Source: Rhizobium terrae
Lineage (GTDB): Bacteria > Pseudomonadota > Alphaproteobacteria > Rhizobiales > Rhizobiaceae
Assembly: GCF_003425685.1 (NCBI RefSeq)
Contig: NZ_QJKM01000007.1
Span: 1 to 64,000 of the forward strand
Reading direction: 5' to 3'
DNA length: 64,000 nt
The number at the start of each line of letters is the position of its first letter. Within the stretch, counting starts at the first letter, position 1. Below the pieces are notes generated by a model. That model had not been told where the DNA came from, made no database searches, and worked only from the letters and a program-made list of their open reading frames with translations. A program made the translations under genes and the position numbers. Shown one piece after another: positions 9,700-17,960 of this stretch.

Positions 9700-10869
9700 A
9701 TGTCGGTGTCTCTCCCAAGGGCAGGTCGGATTGCCATCCTCGGCACCTCGCTCGTCCAGCAGAACCATGTCGGCGATGCGACGTCGCTTGCCACCTCGGC
9801 ACGCGGCTGGATGAGCTGGGCCGAGGTGTTATCGCACGGCAGGCTTGTCTGTCCCGTCCATCACGATCCAAGTGTCGTGCCTGGCTGGGAGCCCAGCAAT
9901 CGCGAAGGCGTCAGCCGTTTCTTCTCGGGCCTCAATTTCGGGGTTTCGGGGCAGAAGGCAATCGAGATCGAGCGCCGCCTGCCGCGGCTGCTCGCATCCG
10001 ATTTCGACCTGATCATCGTTGATGCCGGCACCAACGATATGATGGTGGAGACACGCCAAACCATCGCGCAGACGCGCGCGCGGATCGCTTCGGCGCTGCT
10101 CGAAGCCGGCAAGACGGTCATCCTGCTTCCGATCCTGGCGCGCGGCGTCCAGAAGTGGCCGGCAGGCGGCGCGGAGCGGGCGAAAGCGCATTGGATCAAC
10201 CGGCACGGCATCGATTTTGCGGCCAATCACGCCAATTGCCATGTCTTCGATTGGAATGCCGCCTGGGTCGATACCGAGAGCGATTTCGGCGAACCGCATC
10301 CGGGCTATTCCAATGACGGGACGCATTTTTCCGTGCTTGGCGGTTTTGCGGTCGGCGGCCTTCTGGCGCGGTATCTCGAAAACATCGTGCCATATGCACC
10401 GGCCCGCACGCTTTCGAGGGACGATCGCTTCGATCCGGCGAACAACCCTCTCGGCAATCTGGCATCGAGGCTGTCTGCACGGACAGTGACGGAGAGAGGG
10501 AAAGCAAGCCATCGTCTGGGCGGAGAGATGGCCCATCCCGGAGTGGGTGCCTGGGTAGAGGCGATCTGCGACGTGGAAGTGCCCGCCCATGAGGGTGTCC
10601 TCGGCATATCGCTTCGGCTGAAGGATGTTGCGGACGATGGGCAGGAGGCACTTGCGCTCGCACCGCTTTACGCCGATGACGGCTCGCTTTCTCCGTTCCC
10701 GGGCACGTCCTGGCGCGGTGCGTTGAGGACGCCGCCGCTGAAGCTCAAGCCCGGTACGAAGGCGCCCGAACTTTATCTCGACGTGATCTTGCGTGCGGAT
10801 GCGATGCCGATCGAAATCGACATTGCCCGCATCGATGTTCGGCCTGTTCCGAGCCCCGTGCGCGCATGA
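9700..10869 (+). CDS. SGNH/GDSL-family hydrolase
   Basis: A 389-residue hydrolase. The SGNH blocks are in order: GTS near residues 15-17 (block I), DAGTNDM near 110 (block III) and SNDGTHF near 205 (block V with the Asp/His pair). A C-terminal region of about 150 residues after the catalytic domain has no assignment. No signal peptide is seen. The chosen ATG lies 16 bases after the SDR stop; an upstream in-frame ATG at 9625 overlaps the SDR. In an alginate operon it could remove O-acetyl groups from imported mannuronate-rich oligosaccharides (inference). Confidence 0.75.
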   Translation: MSVSLPRAGRIAILGTSLVQQNHVGDATSLATSARGWMSWAEVLSHGRLVCPVHHDPSVVPGWEPSNREGVSRFFSGLNFGVSGQKAIEIERRLPRLLASDFDLIIVDAGTNDMMVETRQTIAQTRARIASALLEAGKTVILLPILARGVQKWPAGGAERAKAHWINRHGIDFAANHANCHVFDWNAAWVDTESDFGEPHPGYSNDGTHFSVLGGFAVGGLLARYLENIVPYAPARTLSRDDRFDPANNPLGNLASRLSARTVTERGKASHRLGGEMAHPGVGAWVEAICDVEVPAHEGVLGISLRLKDVADDGQEALALAPLYADDGSLSPFPGTSWRGALRTPPLKLKPGTKAPELYLDVILRADAMPIEIDIARIDVRPVPSPVRA

Positions 10870-11900
10870 GGGGAAACCACAACAAACCAAGACTTCTCAT
10901 CGCCATGCGCGACGAGCTGCCTGAAGGTTTCTTCGGGCCGTGCGAATGGGCAAGATTGAAGGCGGCGACGGATATCGTTTCCGGTTTTCCCTATACGGAT
11001 TTCGACGCGCCGGCCGGTGCCGAAGCTCTGGCCGAGGCGGACATTCTTCTGGCGGCATGGGGGACGCCCTCATTGACGAAGGAGCGCCTCCGGCGTGCGC
11101 CCCGGCTCAGGATGGTCGCTTACGCGGCGGCGTCGGTGCGCACCGTCGCGCCCGCCGAATTCTGGGAGGCGTCCGATATCCTCGTCACCACGGCCGCGGC
11201 GGCCATGGCCATTCCCGTCGCCGAGTTCACCTTTGCGGCAATCATCATGTGCGGCAAGGATGTCTTTCGGCTGCGCGACGACCATCGCGCAGAACGCGGG
11301 GCAGGCGGCTTCGGCAGCAGGCGCGGCCTGAACCTACCCTATCTCGGCAATCATTCTCGTCGGGTCGGGATCGTCGGTGCCTCGCGGATCGGCCGTCTGG
11401 TCATGGGGATGCTTGCGCACAGCAAATTCGAGATCGCGGTCTATGATCCGTTCCTGACGGCGGACGAAGCCGCAGCGCTTGGTGCGATGAAGATGGATCT
11501 CCACGATCTGCTCGCATGGTCCGATACGGTTTCGCTCCATGCGCCGATCTTGCCCGAGACCCGCCATATGATCGGCGCCCGCGAATTGGCACTGATGGCG
11601 GATCATGCGGTGCTGATCAACACGGCGCGAGGCTGGCTTGTCGATCATGACGCGCTGCTGGCCGAAGCCCGGTCGGGGCGGCTGCGTATTCTGATCGATA
11701 CGCCGGACCCCGAACCATTGCCTGCCGATAGTCCGTTCTACGATCTTCCCAATGTCGTGCTGACCCCGCATATCGCCGGCGCCTTGGGCAATGAGTTGAG
11801 GGCGCTTTCCGACCTTGCCATTACCGAGATCGAACGGTTCGTCGGCGGTCTTGCGCCGCTCCACCCTGTGCACAGTCGCGATCTGGAGCGCATCGCATGA
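10866..11900 (+). CDS. D-isomer-specific 2-hydroxyacid dehydrogenase
   Basis: NAD(P)-dependent dehydrogenase of 344 residues with the D-2-hydroxyacid dehydrogenase layout. The Rossmann segment is VGIVGASRIGRLV, the catalytic Arg is in INTARGWLVD, an acidic residue lies in DTPDPEPLP and His is in TPHIAG. The family reduces 2-keto acids or oxidises 2-hydroxy acids. It overlaps both neighbours by four bases, so it belongs to the same translational unit. Substrate unknown; glyoxylate, hydroxypyruvate or a sugar-derived keto acid are candidates. Confidence 0.85.
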   Translation: MRGNHNKPRLLIAMRDELPEGFFGPCEWARLKAATDIVSGFPYTDFDAPAGAEALAEADILLAAWGTPSLTKERLRRAPRLRMVAYAAASVRTVAPAEFWEASDILVTTAAAAMAIPVAEFTFAAIIMCGKDVFRLRDDHRAERGAGGFGSRRGLNLPYLGNHSRRVGIVGASRIGRLVMGMLAHSKFEIAVYDPFLTADEAAALGAMKMDLHDLLAWSDTVSLHAPILPETRHMIGARELALMADHAVLINTARGWLVDHDALLAEARSGRLRILIDTPDPEPLPADSPFYDLPNVVLTPHIAGALGNELRALSDLAITEIERFVGGLAPLHPVHSRDLERIA

Positions 11901-12694
11901 ACGAGTTCGAATATTGCTTCTCCACGCTCGGCTGCTCGGAATTGAGCTTGCACGAGGTCGCCGATCTCGCGGAACGACACGGCATCGAGGCCGTGGAACT
12001 GCGTGCGCTGTCCGCAACGCTCGATCTGCCGACGGCACTTGCTGCGGAGTTCGGGGAGCCTTCCGGCTTGGCGACTTTCCTGTCCCGTCAAAAGGTAAGG
12101 GTCGCTGCACTCAACACGTCCATCCGTCTGTTCGAGGCGGCCGATCTGTCCGGGATCGAGCCGTTCATTTCCTGGGCCGAGGCGGCCGGCGCCGGATATC
12201 TTCGTGTCTTCGATGGCGGCAACAGATTGAGCGAAGCCGATCTGGAGCAAGCTGCAGACATGCTGGATGCCTGGCAGGCGATGCGGCGTTCGCGACGCCT
12301 GAATGTCGACCTGATGATCGAGACCCACGACGCGCTGGCGGATTTTGATCAGCTCGTTGCATTCGTTGAACGGGTGCCGACGGCGCGGATCTTGTGGGAT
12401 ACCCATCATACATGGGCGAGAGGGACCGACATCGAAGCCCTCTGGCGACGCATCGCAGGAAACGTCGTTCATCTGCACGTCAAGGATAGTGCGCCTGATG
12501 GCAGTGGGCGCCGACGTTATGTGCTGCCGGGGCAGGGTGATTTCCCGATAGCAAGGCTGGTCTCGCTTCTCCGGTCGAACGCGTGCCGCCTCCCAATCAG
12601 CCTGGAATGGGAACGCCACTGGCATCCTGAATTGCCGCCTCTGGAAGATGCATTGAGGGCGGCGCGCACATGGTGGCGACAAGGAGTTCTCTGA
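11897..12694 (+). CDS. sugar phosphate isomerase/epimerase (TIM barrel)
   Basis: A 265-residue xylose-isomerase-like TIM-barrel protein. The metal ligands of the family can be seen in order: Glu in MIETHD, Asp/His in LWDTHHTW, His in VVHLHVKD and Glu in ISLEWE near the C-terminus. These enzymes isomerise or epimerise small sugars, and some act on inosose or keto-acid substrates. It is coupled to the dehydrogenase upstream (ATGA overlap) and to the dehydratase downstream (TGATG). Confidence 0.85.
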   Translation: MNEFEYCFSTLGCSELSLHEVADLAERHGIEAVELRALSATLDLPTALAAEFGEPSGLATFLSRQKVRVAALNTSIRLFEAADLSGIEPFISWAEAAGAGYLRVFDGGNRLSEADLEQAADMLDAWQAMRRSRRLNVDLMIETHDALADFDQLVAFVERVPTARILWDTHHTWARGTDIEALWRRIAGNVVHLHVKDSAPDGSGRRRYVLPGQGDFPIARLVSLLRSNACRLPISLEWERHWHPELPPLEDALRAARTWWRQGVL

Positions 12695-13941
12695 TGCGCA
12701 TAGCCGAAGTCCACCTCACGCCCGTCGCGATTCCCGACAAACCCTTGCTGAATTGCAAGGGCGTCCACCAGCCCTATGCATTGCGCACCGTCATCGAGGT
12801 CATTTGTGATGACGGGACGGTCGGATTGGGCGAAAGCTACGGAAGCATCAAGGCGCTGGAGGGCTTGCGGCGCGCGGCGCCCGCCTTGATCGGGCTCGAC
12901 CCGTTCCATCTTCACGAGCTGAAATTGCGCGTCATGACGGCGCTGCCCGAAGGCGGCGGCATCAACGCGAAGTCCGCCGTGGCCGATCACAAGCTGACGG
13001 ATGTGGTAACCTCCGCCTTCGAGGTTCCCTGCCTTGACATCCAGGGGAAGCTGCTCGGCCGCCCGGTGGTCGATCTGCTCGGCGGGCCGGTCCGCGGCAG
13101 CATCTCCTTCAGTGCCTATCTTTTCTACAAATTCGGGGCCCATATCGGCCAGACACAGGACGAGTGGGGCGAGGTGCTCACTCCCGACCAGATGGTTGCC
13201 GAAGCACGGACCATGGTCGAGACCCACGGATTCCGCTCGCTCAAGCTCAAGGGCGGCGTGCTGCATCCCGATCTTGAGATCGAGACGATGTTGAAGCTGC
13301 GGGAGGCCTTTCCCGATCACCCGCTGCGGATCGATCCCAATGGCGGCTGGACCGTCGAAACGGCGATTCATATTGCCCGCAAGCTGGAGAATGTCCTCGA
13401 ATATCTGGAGGATCCGGTGATCGGCATGGATCAGATGGCGGAAGTCGCTGCCGCCACCTCGATCCCGCTTGCCACCAACATGATCGTGCTGGAATTCGAC
13501 CAGATCGCCGAAGCCTTCCGAAAGAAGGCGGTGCGGATCGTGCTCTCCGACCACCATTACTGGGGTGGCCTGCGGGCTTCCACGCATCTCGGCAAGATAT
13601 GCGAGGCCTTGGGGCTTGGCGTCTCCATGCATTCGAATTCGCATCTCGGCATCACGCTTGCGGCCATGCTTCACGTGGCGGCGGCGACGCCGAACCTGGG
13701 TTACGACTGTGACACGCATTATCCCTGGACCGGTGTCGATGTGATCGAAGGTACGCCGTTCATTTTCCGCAACGGCGCCTTGGCGGTGCCGGATGGGCCG
13801 GGTCTCGGTGTTACCCTCGATCGCCGGAGGCTTGCCGAATTGGCGGGCTTCTACGAGCAGGCGGGTGTGAAGGAGCGTGACGACACCGCTTACATGAGGC
13901 GGTTTGATCCGGGCTACGAGCGACGAGTGCCCCGGTGGTAG
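12694..13941 (+). CDS. glucarate-dehydratase-like enolase-superfamily protein
   Basis: A 415-residue acid-sugar dehydratase of the mandelate racemase/glucarate dehydratase branch. The catalytic KxK is in LKLKGG, metal ligands are in RIDPNGG and EDPV, then ATNMIV, the DHHYWGG strand and the C-terminal general base His in MHSNSHLG. The start is the ATG at 12694, with AAGGAG nine bases upstream; an earlier in-frame ATG at 12670 is inside the previous gene. It probably dehydrates an aldarate such as glucarate, but the exact acid sugar cannot be read from the sequence. Last gene of the uronide operon. Confidence 0.88.
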   Translation: MRIAEVHLTPVAIPDKPLLNCKGVHQPYALRTVIEVICDDGTVGLGESYGSIKALEGLRRAAPALIGLDPFHLHELKLRVMTALPEGGGINAKSAVADHKLTDVVTSAFEVPCLDIQGKLLGRPVVDLLGGPVRGSISFSAYLFYKFGAHIGQTQDEWGEVLTPDQMVAEARTMVETHGFRSLKLKGGVLHPDLEIETMLKLREAFPDHPLRIDPNGGWTVETAIHIARKLENVLEYLEDPVIGMDQMAEVAAATSIPLATNMIVLEFDQIAEAFRKKAVRIVLSDHHYWGGLRASTHLGKICEALGLGVSMHSNSHLGITLAAMLHVAAATPNLGYDCDTHYPWTGVDVIEGTPFIFRNGALAVPDGPGLGVTLDRRRLAELAGFYEQAGVKERDDTAYMRRFDPGYERRVPRW

Positions 13942-14045
13942 TCTGTGCCGCACCATTCCAGATCCGAAACCCCGGACGGTTTGCGCTGCCAAATGGTGCT
14001 GCTTTCATAGCGCACTTATGGAGAACTGAATCCTGAGAACGGAAC

Positions 14046-14076
14046 GAAGGGCGCAACCTCGCGCTGCGCCCCTTTG
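14046..14076. terminator. possible terminator between convergent genes
   Basis: An imperfect hairpin (AAGGGCGCA paired with TGCGCCCCTT, one bulged base) lies in the 240-base gap between the convergent uronide operon and the MFS gene. A short CCCTTTG follows on the plus strand. Nothing else was seen in this gap. Confidence 0.4.
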
Positions 14077-14183
14077 CTTCAGGCTCGCCGCGCGCCGTCG
14101 ATGATTGCGCCGCCATCGGGCGTGAGGCTGCAACCCTTGCTGAATTGAGAATTCTTGCCAAGCTCCGGCGTGTGTCTTGCATA

Positions 14184-15323
14184 TCACCCGGCCTTGCGCT
14201 GAGGTATCGAAATACACCATAGGAGCAGTATCAGCGGCGCCGAAGAGCGCGCGATTTCGAAGCTCTGCGAGCTCCAATCGAACTGATAAAGATAAAAAGC
14301 GCCGCCCAGCCGCGCCGCAAGGATATCGAGGCAGGAGATCAGTCCGAATTTCGAGGAATCGACAAAGGAAAATGCAAGGGCGGTCGAGGGGATGTTCGCC
14401 ATCGCCATGGCAATGCCCACCGTAAACATTATGCCGAAAGCCCCCGCGGCCGAGTTGGACGGAAGCTGGACAAAAACGACAAGTCCGCAGCCGGCCAGGA
14501 TCGCGGCGAAGACGAGGCATCGGGGAAAGTGAACACTGTCGACCTTGCGCATCGCAAAGGATAACGCAGTGAACGCGATCCACGGAGAGGCTCCCAGAAG
14601 CGCCATTTGGGTATCGGAATACCCTTCACGGATCGCCCTGAGAGGGACGGCGTACATGAGCCAGGTCAGTTGGCCGTAAACGATGAATACGATGCCGAGG
14701 ACTGACAGCAACCCTACCAACGAGTTTCCGCTCGAAGCAACAGCCTGCGGAGAGGCTTGCGCACCGGAGGCGGTGGCGGGGGCGGTCGCGATCAGGGAAA
14801 ATGCCAGGACCGACAGTCCCAGGATCAAGGCCACCGAACTGCGAAGAGCGGAAAACTGGGCCACAATGATCAGGAACAACGGCGCGATCACGCAAACCGC
14901 ACCTGTGGTGGTCGCCCAATAGGAAAGATATCTGGTCTTGTCTTTGAACGTAACGGAGATGATGGAAGGAATAAGGGGCGAAAAAACGCCAGCTCCCAAA
15001 CCCATGAGAACCCTGGCGAAGAGCAGGCCGTGGAAGGCGTTCAACGTCACCAGCAGGACCGCGCCGAGGGAAAACATCACCAGCCCCGCGCGAAACAGCG
15101 CCAGCAGAACGCGGGGATTCTTGGCGAAGTAGGAGGGGATGATTCCTGCCACGAGGGCAATGTTGTAGGCGTATGCCAGAAGAACGCTGTTTTCCGAATT
15201 GAGCTCGAAATTCTTCGAAAGGCTCGCGAGGACGATCGGGAAAATCGATATGTCTGCCGTGTAGGATGACGCGGCCGATAGGACCGATAGGAAAAGCCTT
15301 CGGTTCGGTTCCGCTTCAGTCAT
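14184..15323 (-). CDS. MFS transporter
   Basis: Inner-membrane protein of 379 residues from the ATG at 15323, with about 11-12 hydrophobic segments. The MFS-type loop after helix 2 is abbreviated, and FARVLMGLGAGVFSPLIPSII resembles the helix 4-5 region of drug/H+ antiporters. An in-frame ATG at 15473 would add 50 hydrophilic residues and overlap the upstream gene deeply, so it is rejected. It overlaps the DUF6065-like gene by eight bases, which ties it to the repeat-peptide locus; export of a peptide or its product is a plausible job (inference). Confidence 0.82.
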   Translation of the reverse strand: MTEAEPNRRLFLSVLSAASSYTADISIFPIVLASLSKNFELNSENSVLLAYAYNIALVAGIIPSYFAKNPRVLLALFRAGLVMFSLGAVLLVTLNAFHGLLFARVLMGLGAGVFSPLIPSIISVTFKDKTRYLSYWATTTGAVCVIAPLFLIIVAQFSALRSSVALILGLSVLAFSLIATAPATASGAQASPQAVASSGNSLVGLLSVLGIVFIVYGQLTWLMYAVPLRAIREGYSDTQMALLGASPWIAFTALSFAMRKVDSVHFPRCLVFAAILAGCGLVVFVQLPSNSAAGAFGIMFTVGIAMAMANIPSTALAFSFVDSSKFGLISCLDILAARLGGAFYLYQFDWSSQSFEIARSSAPLILLLWCISIPQRKAG

Positions 15324-16083
15324 TCTTTCTGGTCTTCCGTGATCGCCGTGCGTAGCTGCCTTTTTCCCTCTTCGGGCCGACGCGATCCACGATCGTGCGT
15401 TTGTACGCGGTCCAATCGTCCTCCTGGAAAGCATCGAGGGATTCGACGAATTCGAAATCCCTGACGCCCCCAAGGGTCAAGAAACGAACATCCACGGGGT
15501 AAATCTGCAATATCGGCTCGTTCCGGTGGAATATGACTTCCGTGTCGGTCTTCAGAATCTTGATATTGGTGAAGAGCGGGCCGAACCACTCGTCCGTCTC
15601 GATGATACCTTCATATGTAAAGGTGTGGTGGTTCTGCTGATAGTTTATGGGAGGGCGGACATAGGCGAAAATGCCGGGCGTGGTCTTCAGGACCAGTCCG
15701 CTCCATAGCTGAAATGAACCTGGCTCCGGCACCGAGGAGATGAACGGCGGAGAATATCCCTGCACGTCCGCCGGGGCGGAGGCGTTGAACTGGTCCTTGA
15801 ACTTTGGAAACTGCAGGGTGTCCGCCTGGATCCAGTCGTCGATCCCGGCGCATTTGAAGAAGATCACCTTGCCGTCCCACATGACGCGGAAGTCGAGAGG
15901 CGGAAAAACATACCACCCCAGCTGAGAGGCAAGCCTTACAGGTTCGCAATATCTGTATGCGCGCACGGGCAAGGTGCCGGATGCGGATGAATCTGCAGGA
16001 ATCGGCCTCACCGCCGAGGGAACCATGCGCAGAAAAGTAACACCCACGTCAGTGCCTGACTTGGCTACGTCTGAGCTGCGCAT
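15316..16083 (-). CDS. DUF6065-like protein of unknown function
   Basis: A 255-residue soluble protein without signal peptide or membrane segment. The pattern YCEPVRLASQLGWYVFPPL followed by FRVMWDGK resembles the N-terminal signature I associate with DUF6065 (a GW then WDG arrangement), and NQQNHH/YEGIIETD lies mid-protein. The C-terminus is very basic (KREKGSYARRSRKTRKND). No known catalytic motif was recognised. It sits 15 bases downstream of the repeat-peptide gene and overlaps the transporter, so the three are almost certainly one transcript. It could be a maturation enzyme for the peptide; this is a guess from context. Confidence 0.65.
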   Translation of the reverse strand: MRSSDVAKSGTDVGVTFLRMVPSAVRPIPADSSASGTLPVRAYRYCEPVRLASQLGWYVFPPLDFRVMWDGKVIFFKCAGIDDWIQADTLQFPKFKDQFNASAPADVQGYSPPFISSVPEPGSFQLWSGLVLKTTPGIFAYVRPPINYQQNHHTFTYEGIIETDEWFGPLFTNIKILKTDTEVIFHRNEPILQIYPVDVRFLTLGGVRDFEFVESLDAFQEDDWTAYKRTIVDRVGPKREKGSYARRSRKTRKND

Positions 16084-16098
16084 GGCTGGATTGTCCCG

Positions 16099-16350
16099 TT
16101 AGGCTGCTTCGTCCATCGAAATAACGTCGAACGCCGGGCTCTTGTTCGCGATATGGACCCTGCCGTCATCGATAAAATCGGCAATGTCGAAAGCAGGGCT
16201 CTTGTTGGCAATATGCACTTTACCATCGTCGACAAAATCGCCGATGTCGAACGCCGGGCTCTTATTGGCAATGTGCACATTGCCGGCATCAGCGAAATCG
16301 GTATTTGTGAATGCTACGCGCACGTTGGCGAGAGAAGCGTCATGTTTCAT
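16099..16350 (-). CDS. 83-residue tandem-repeat peptide, candidate multi-core precursor
   Basis: Small gene starting at the ATG at 16350 behind AGGTGG. After about 24 residues of degenerate leader-like sequence (MKHDASLANVRVAFTNTDFA) come three copies of a 20-residue unit built on VHIANKSPAFD, joined by DFVDDGK or DFIDDGR spacers. The last copy ends DVISMDEAA. At DNA level the period is exactly 60 bases, and copies differ mostly at synonymous positions, so the peptide sequence is under selection. No cysteine in the repeats and no signal peptide. Multi-core precursors of ribosomally made peptides look like this, and the downstream gene order (unknown protein, exporter-like MFS) fits. Function unproven. 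Confidence 0.7.
   Translation of the reverse strand: MKHDASLANVRVAFTNTDFADAGNVHIANKSPAFDIGDFVDDGKVHIANKSPAFDIADFIDDGRVHIANKSPAFDVISMDEAA
16119..16320 (-). repeat. 60-base tandem repeat inside the peptide gene
   Basis: Three to three and a half copies of a 60-base unit, in register with the reading frame of the small peptide. The copy nearest the start codon is degenerate. Differences between copies fall largely on third codon positions. Confidence 0.85.
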
Positions 16351-16391
16351 ATCACCACCTATGGTTAAAGCGGCGGGAATGCCGCAGGCAT

Positions 16392-16419
16392 CAGCTAGGG
16401 CCGGACACGCGGTTGTCAA
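16392..16419 (-). promoter_or_regulatory. candidate promoter of the peptide/DUF6065/MFS operon
   Basis: On the minus strand TTGACA (16419-16414) is followed at 16 bases by TAGCTG (16397-16392). This resembles a sigma-70 promoter with a weak -10. It lies about 42 bases before the peptide start codon. Confidence 0.35.
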
Positions 16420-16474
16420 TGGGCGGTCGCCCGATTGGAAAATCTTGATGCCGATGATTACGTCGTCCAGCCTC

Positions 16475-16790
16475 CATTGGAAGGATGCGCCGAAGGATTG
16501 GGGGCCGCACAAGACGCTCTATAACCGGTTCATCCGCTGGAGCAGGCCAGGTGCTTCGATCGCATTTTTTGCGGCATTGGCCGGCAAAGGTCCGGTGCCG
16601 GCCGTATCATGATCGATACTACCCGTTCGAAAGCGCACCGGACGCAGCAAGATTGCTTGGAAAGGGAATGTTCCCCACGTCGTATCGGGCGACCCAAAGG
16701 TGGATTGAACTCCAAATTTCACGCCATGTGTGAGGGCAGGAGGCGCCCGATCATCACGCTGCTCGCGACAGACAAATGCGCCATCAATAA
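16475..16790 (+). mobile_element. remnant of an IS5-type (DDE) transposase gene
   Basis: Pieces of an IS5-family transposase are spread over three frames on the plus strand. They are WKDAPKDWGPHKTLYNRFIR with WSR (from 16475), then AARLLGKGMFP, then MIDTTRSKAHRTQQD and RPKGGLNSKFHAM followed by RRRPIITLL (to about 16790). Normally these are contiguous, so at least two frameshifts have destroyed the gene, and both ends are missing. Terminal inverted repeats were not found. It borders the repeat-peptide locus and supports its acquisition by transfer. Nothing else was recognised in the 495-base gap 16351-16845. Confidence 0.72.
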
Positions 16791-16845
16791 GACCGGCATC
16801 TCTCCGATCGCGGCTGCCGCCAACGCCGGCGACAGTTCAAGCCAT

Positions 16846-17958
16846 TCATCTCAGCGATCTTCGGAAACCACCAAGCGAGAAACCGAAGAACACCGCGGCG
16901 ATCACCCCAAGCCACAGAAACTGCGGCCATACAACCGAAAAACCACCACCCCGGTAAAGTATACCCTGCGCCATCAGGATGAAATGCGTGTTCGGGGCCG
17001 CAAACATGATCGTCTGGATCACCTCCGGCATGCTTTCGCGCGGCGTCGTCGCGCCCGAAAGAATCTGCAGCGGCAGCAGGACCAGCATCAGCAGCAGGCC
17101 GAACTGCGGCATCGAACCGGCCACCGTGGCAAGCGCGATCCCCATCGCGGTCGTGGCAAGAAGATGCAGCACCGCGCCCGCCATGAAGAGCACCAGCGAT
17201 CCCTCGATCGGGACCTGGAGCAGGCCCTGCACCATGATCACCAGCGAAAACAGCGTGGCGCAGAAGACGACAAGGCCCATCGACCAGACCTTGGCGAGCA
17301 TGATCTCCGCCGGACTGACCGGCATGACCAGGAGATGTTCGATCGTGCCGTGCTCTCGCTCGCGGATCAAGGCGGTTCCGGTCAGGATGATCGACAGCAT
17401 CGTTACATTGTTGATGACGTTCATCACCGATGCGAACCACATCTGGTTGAGTTCCGGATTGAAGCGGGAACGGAGCGCGAGGTCCACGTCCGGGGTGTCG
17501 CCGGCCGTACTGGTCCGTGCGAAATCCGAGACCTCGGCGGTCACGATGCTCTGTACGTAGCCGGACCCGGAAAAGGCCTGGGTCATGCGGGTTGCATCGA
17601 CGTTGAGCTGTATGACGGGCGCTCCACCGGCAATCAGGTCGCTCTGGAAATTCGGCGGGATGTCGAGCGCGAAGGTGTCGACGCCCGCATCCATCCGGTC
17701 GTCCATATCTTTCGCCGTGATCATGACCGGCCGTTTGAAATAGGGTGCCAGGAAGGAATCGCCGATGCGCCGTGACAGCGGCGAGTTGTCCTCGTCGACG
17801 ATCGCGATCGGGGCGTTGTTGAGCGTCTCCGGAACCGCCTTTGCCTCCGTATAGACGGCAATGGTGAAGGCATAGATGATGAAGCCGATGAGGGCCGGGT
17901 CGCGCATCAGGCCGCGCAGTTCCTTGATCCCGAGGTGAAGGATGGTGCCGGGTCTCAT
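16846..17958 (-). CDS. ABC-2 type permease, YhhJ-like
   Basis: Inner-membrane exporter permease of 370 residues. One N-terminal segment (about 20-45) is followed by a large periplasmic domain with the AIVDEDNSPLSRRI motif, then five C-terminal segments (about 175-365) with the REREHGTIEHLLVMPV coupling motif typical of ABC-2 permeases. It starts two bases after the RbbA-like gene stop and completes a HlyD/ATPase-permease/permease exporter. Substrate unknown. Confidence 0.9.
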   Translation of the reverse strand: MRPGTILHLGIKELRGLMRDPALIGFIIYAFTIAVYTEAKAVPETLNNAPIAIVDEDNSPLSRRIGDSFLAPYFKRPVMITAKDMDDRMDAGVDTFALDIPPNFQSDLIAGGAPVIQLNVDATRMTQAFSGSGYVQSIVTAEVSDFARTSTAGDTPDVDLALRSRFNPELNQMWFASVMNVINNVTMLSIILTGTALIREREHGTIEHLLVMPVSPAEIMLAKVWSMGLVVFCATLFSLVIMVQGLLQVPIEGSLVLFMAGAVLHLLATTAMGIALATVAGSMPQFGLLLMLVLLPLQILSGATTPRESMPEVIQTIMFAAPNTHFILMAQGILYRGGGFSVVWPQFLWLGVIAAVFFGFSLGGFRRSLR

Positions 17959-17960
17959 GG

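Noticed and set aside
16119-16320. Regular 60-base repeats that could suggest a CRISPR-like array
   Set aside because: There are no unique spacers between identical repeats; the period equals 20 codons and the copies are in frame in a small gene with a ribosome site.
16609-17775. 388-codon plus-strand open frame
   Set aside because: Only its first 60 codons, an IS5 transposase fragment, are meaningful; the rest is antisense to the ABC-2 permease.
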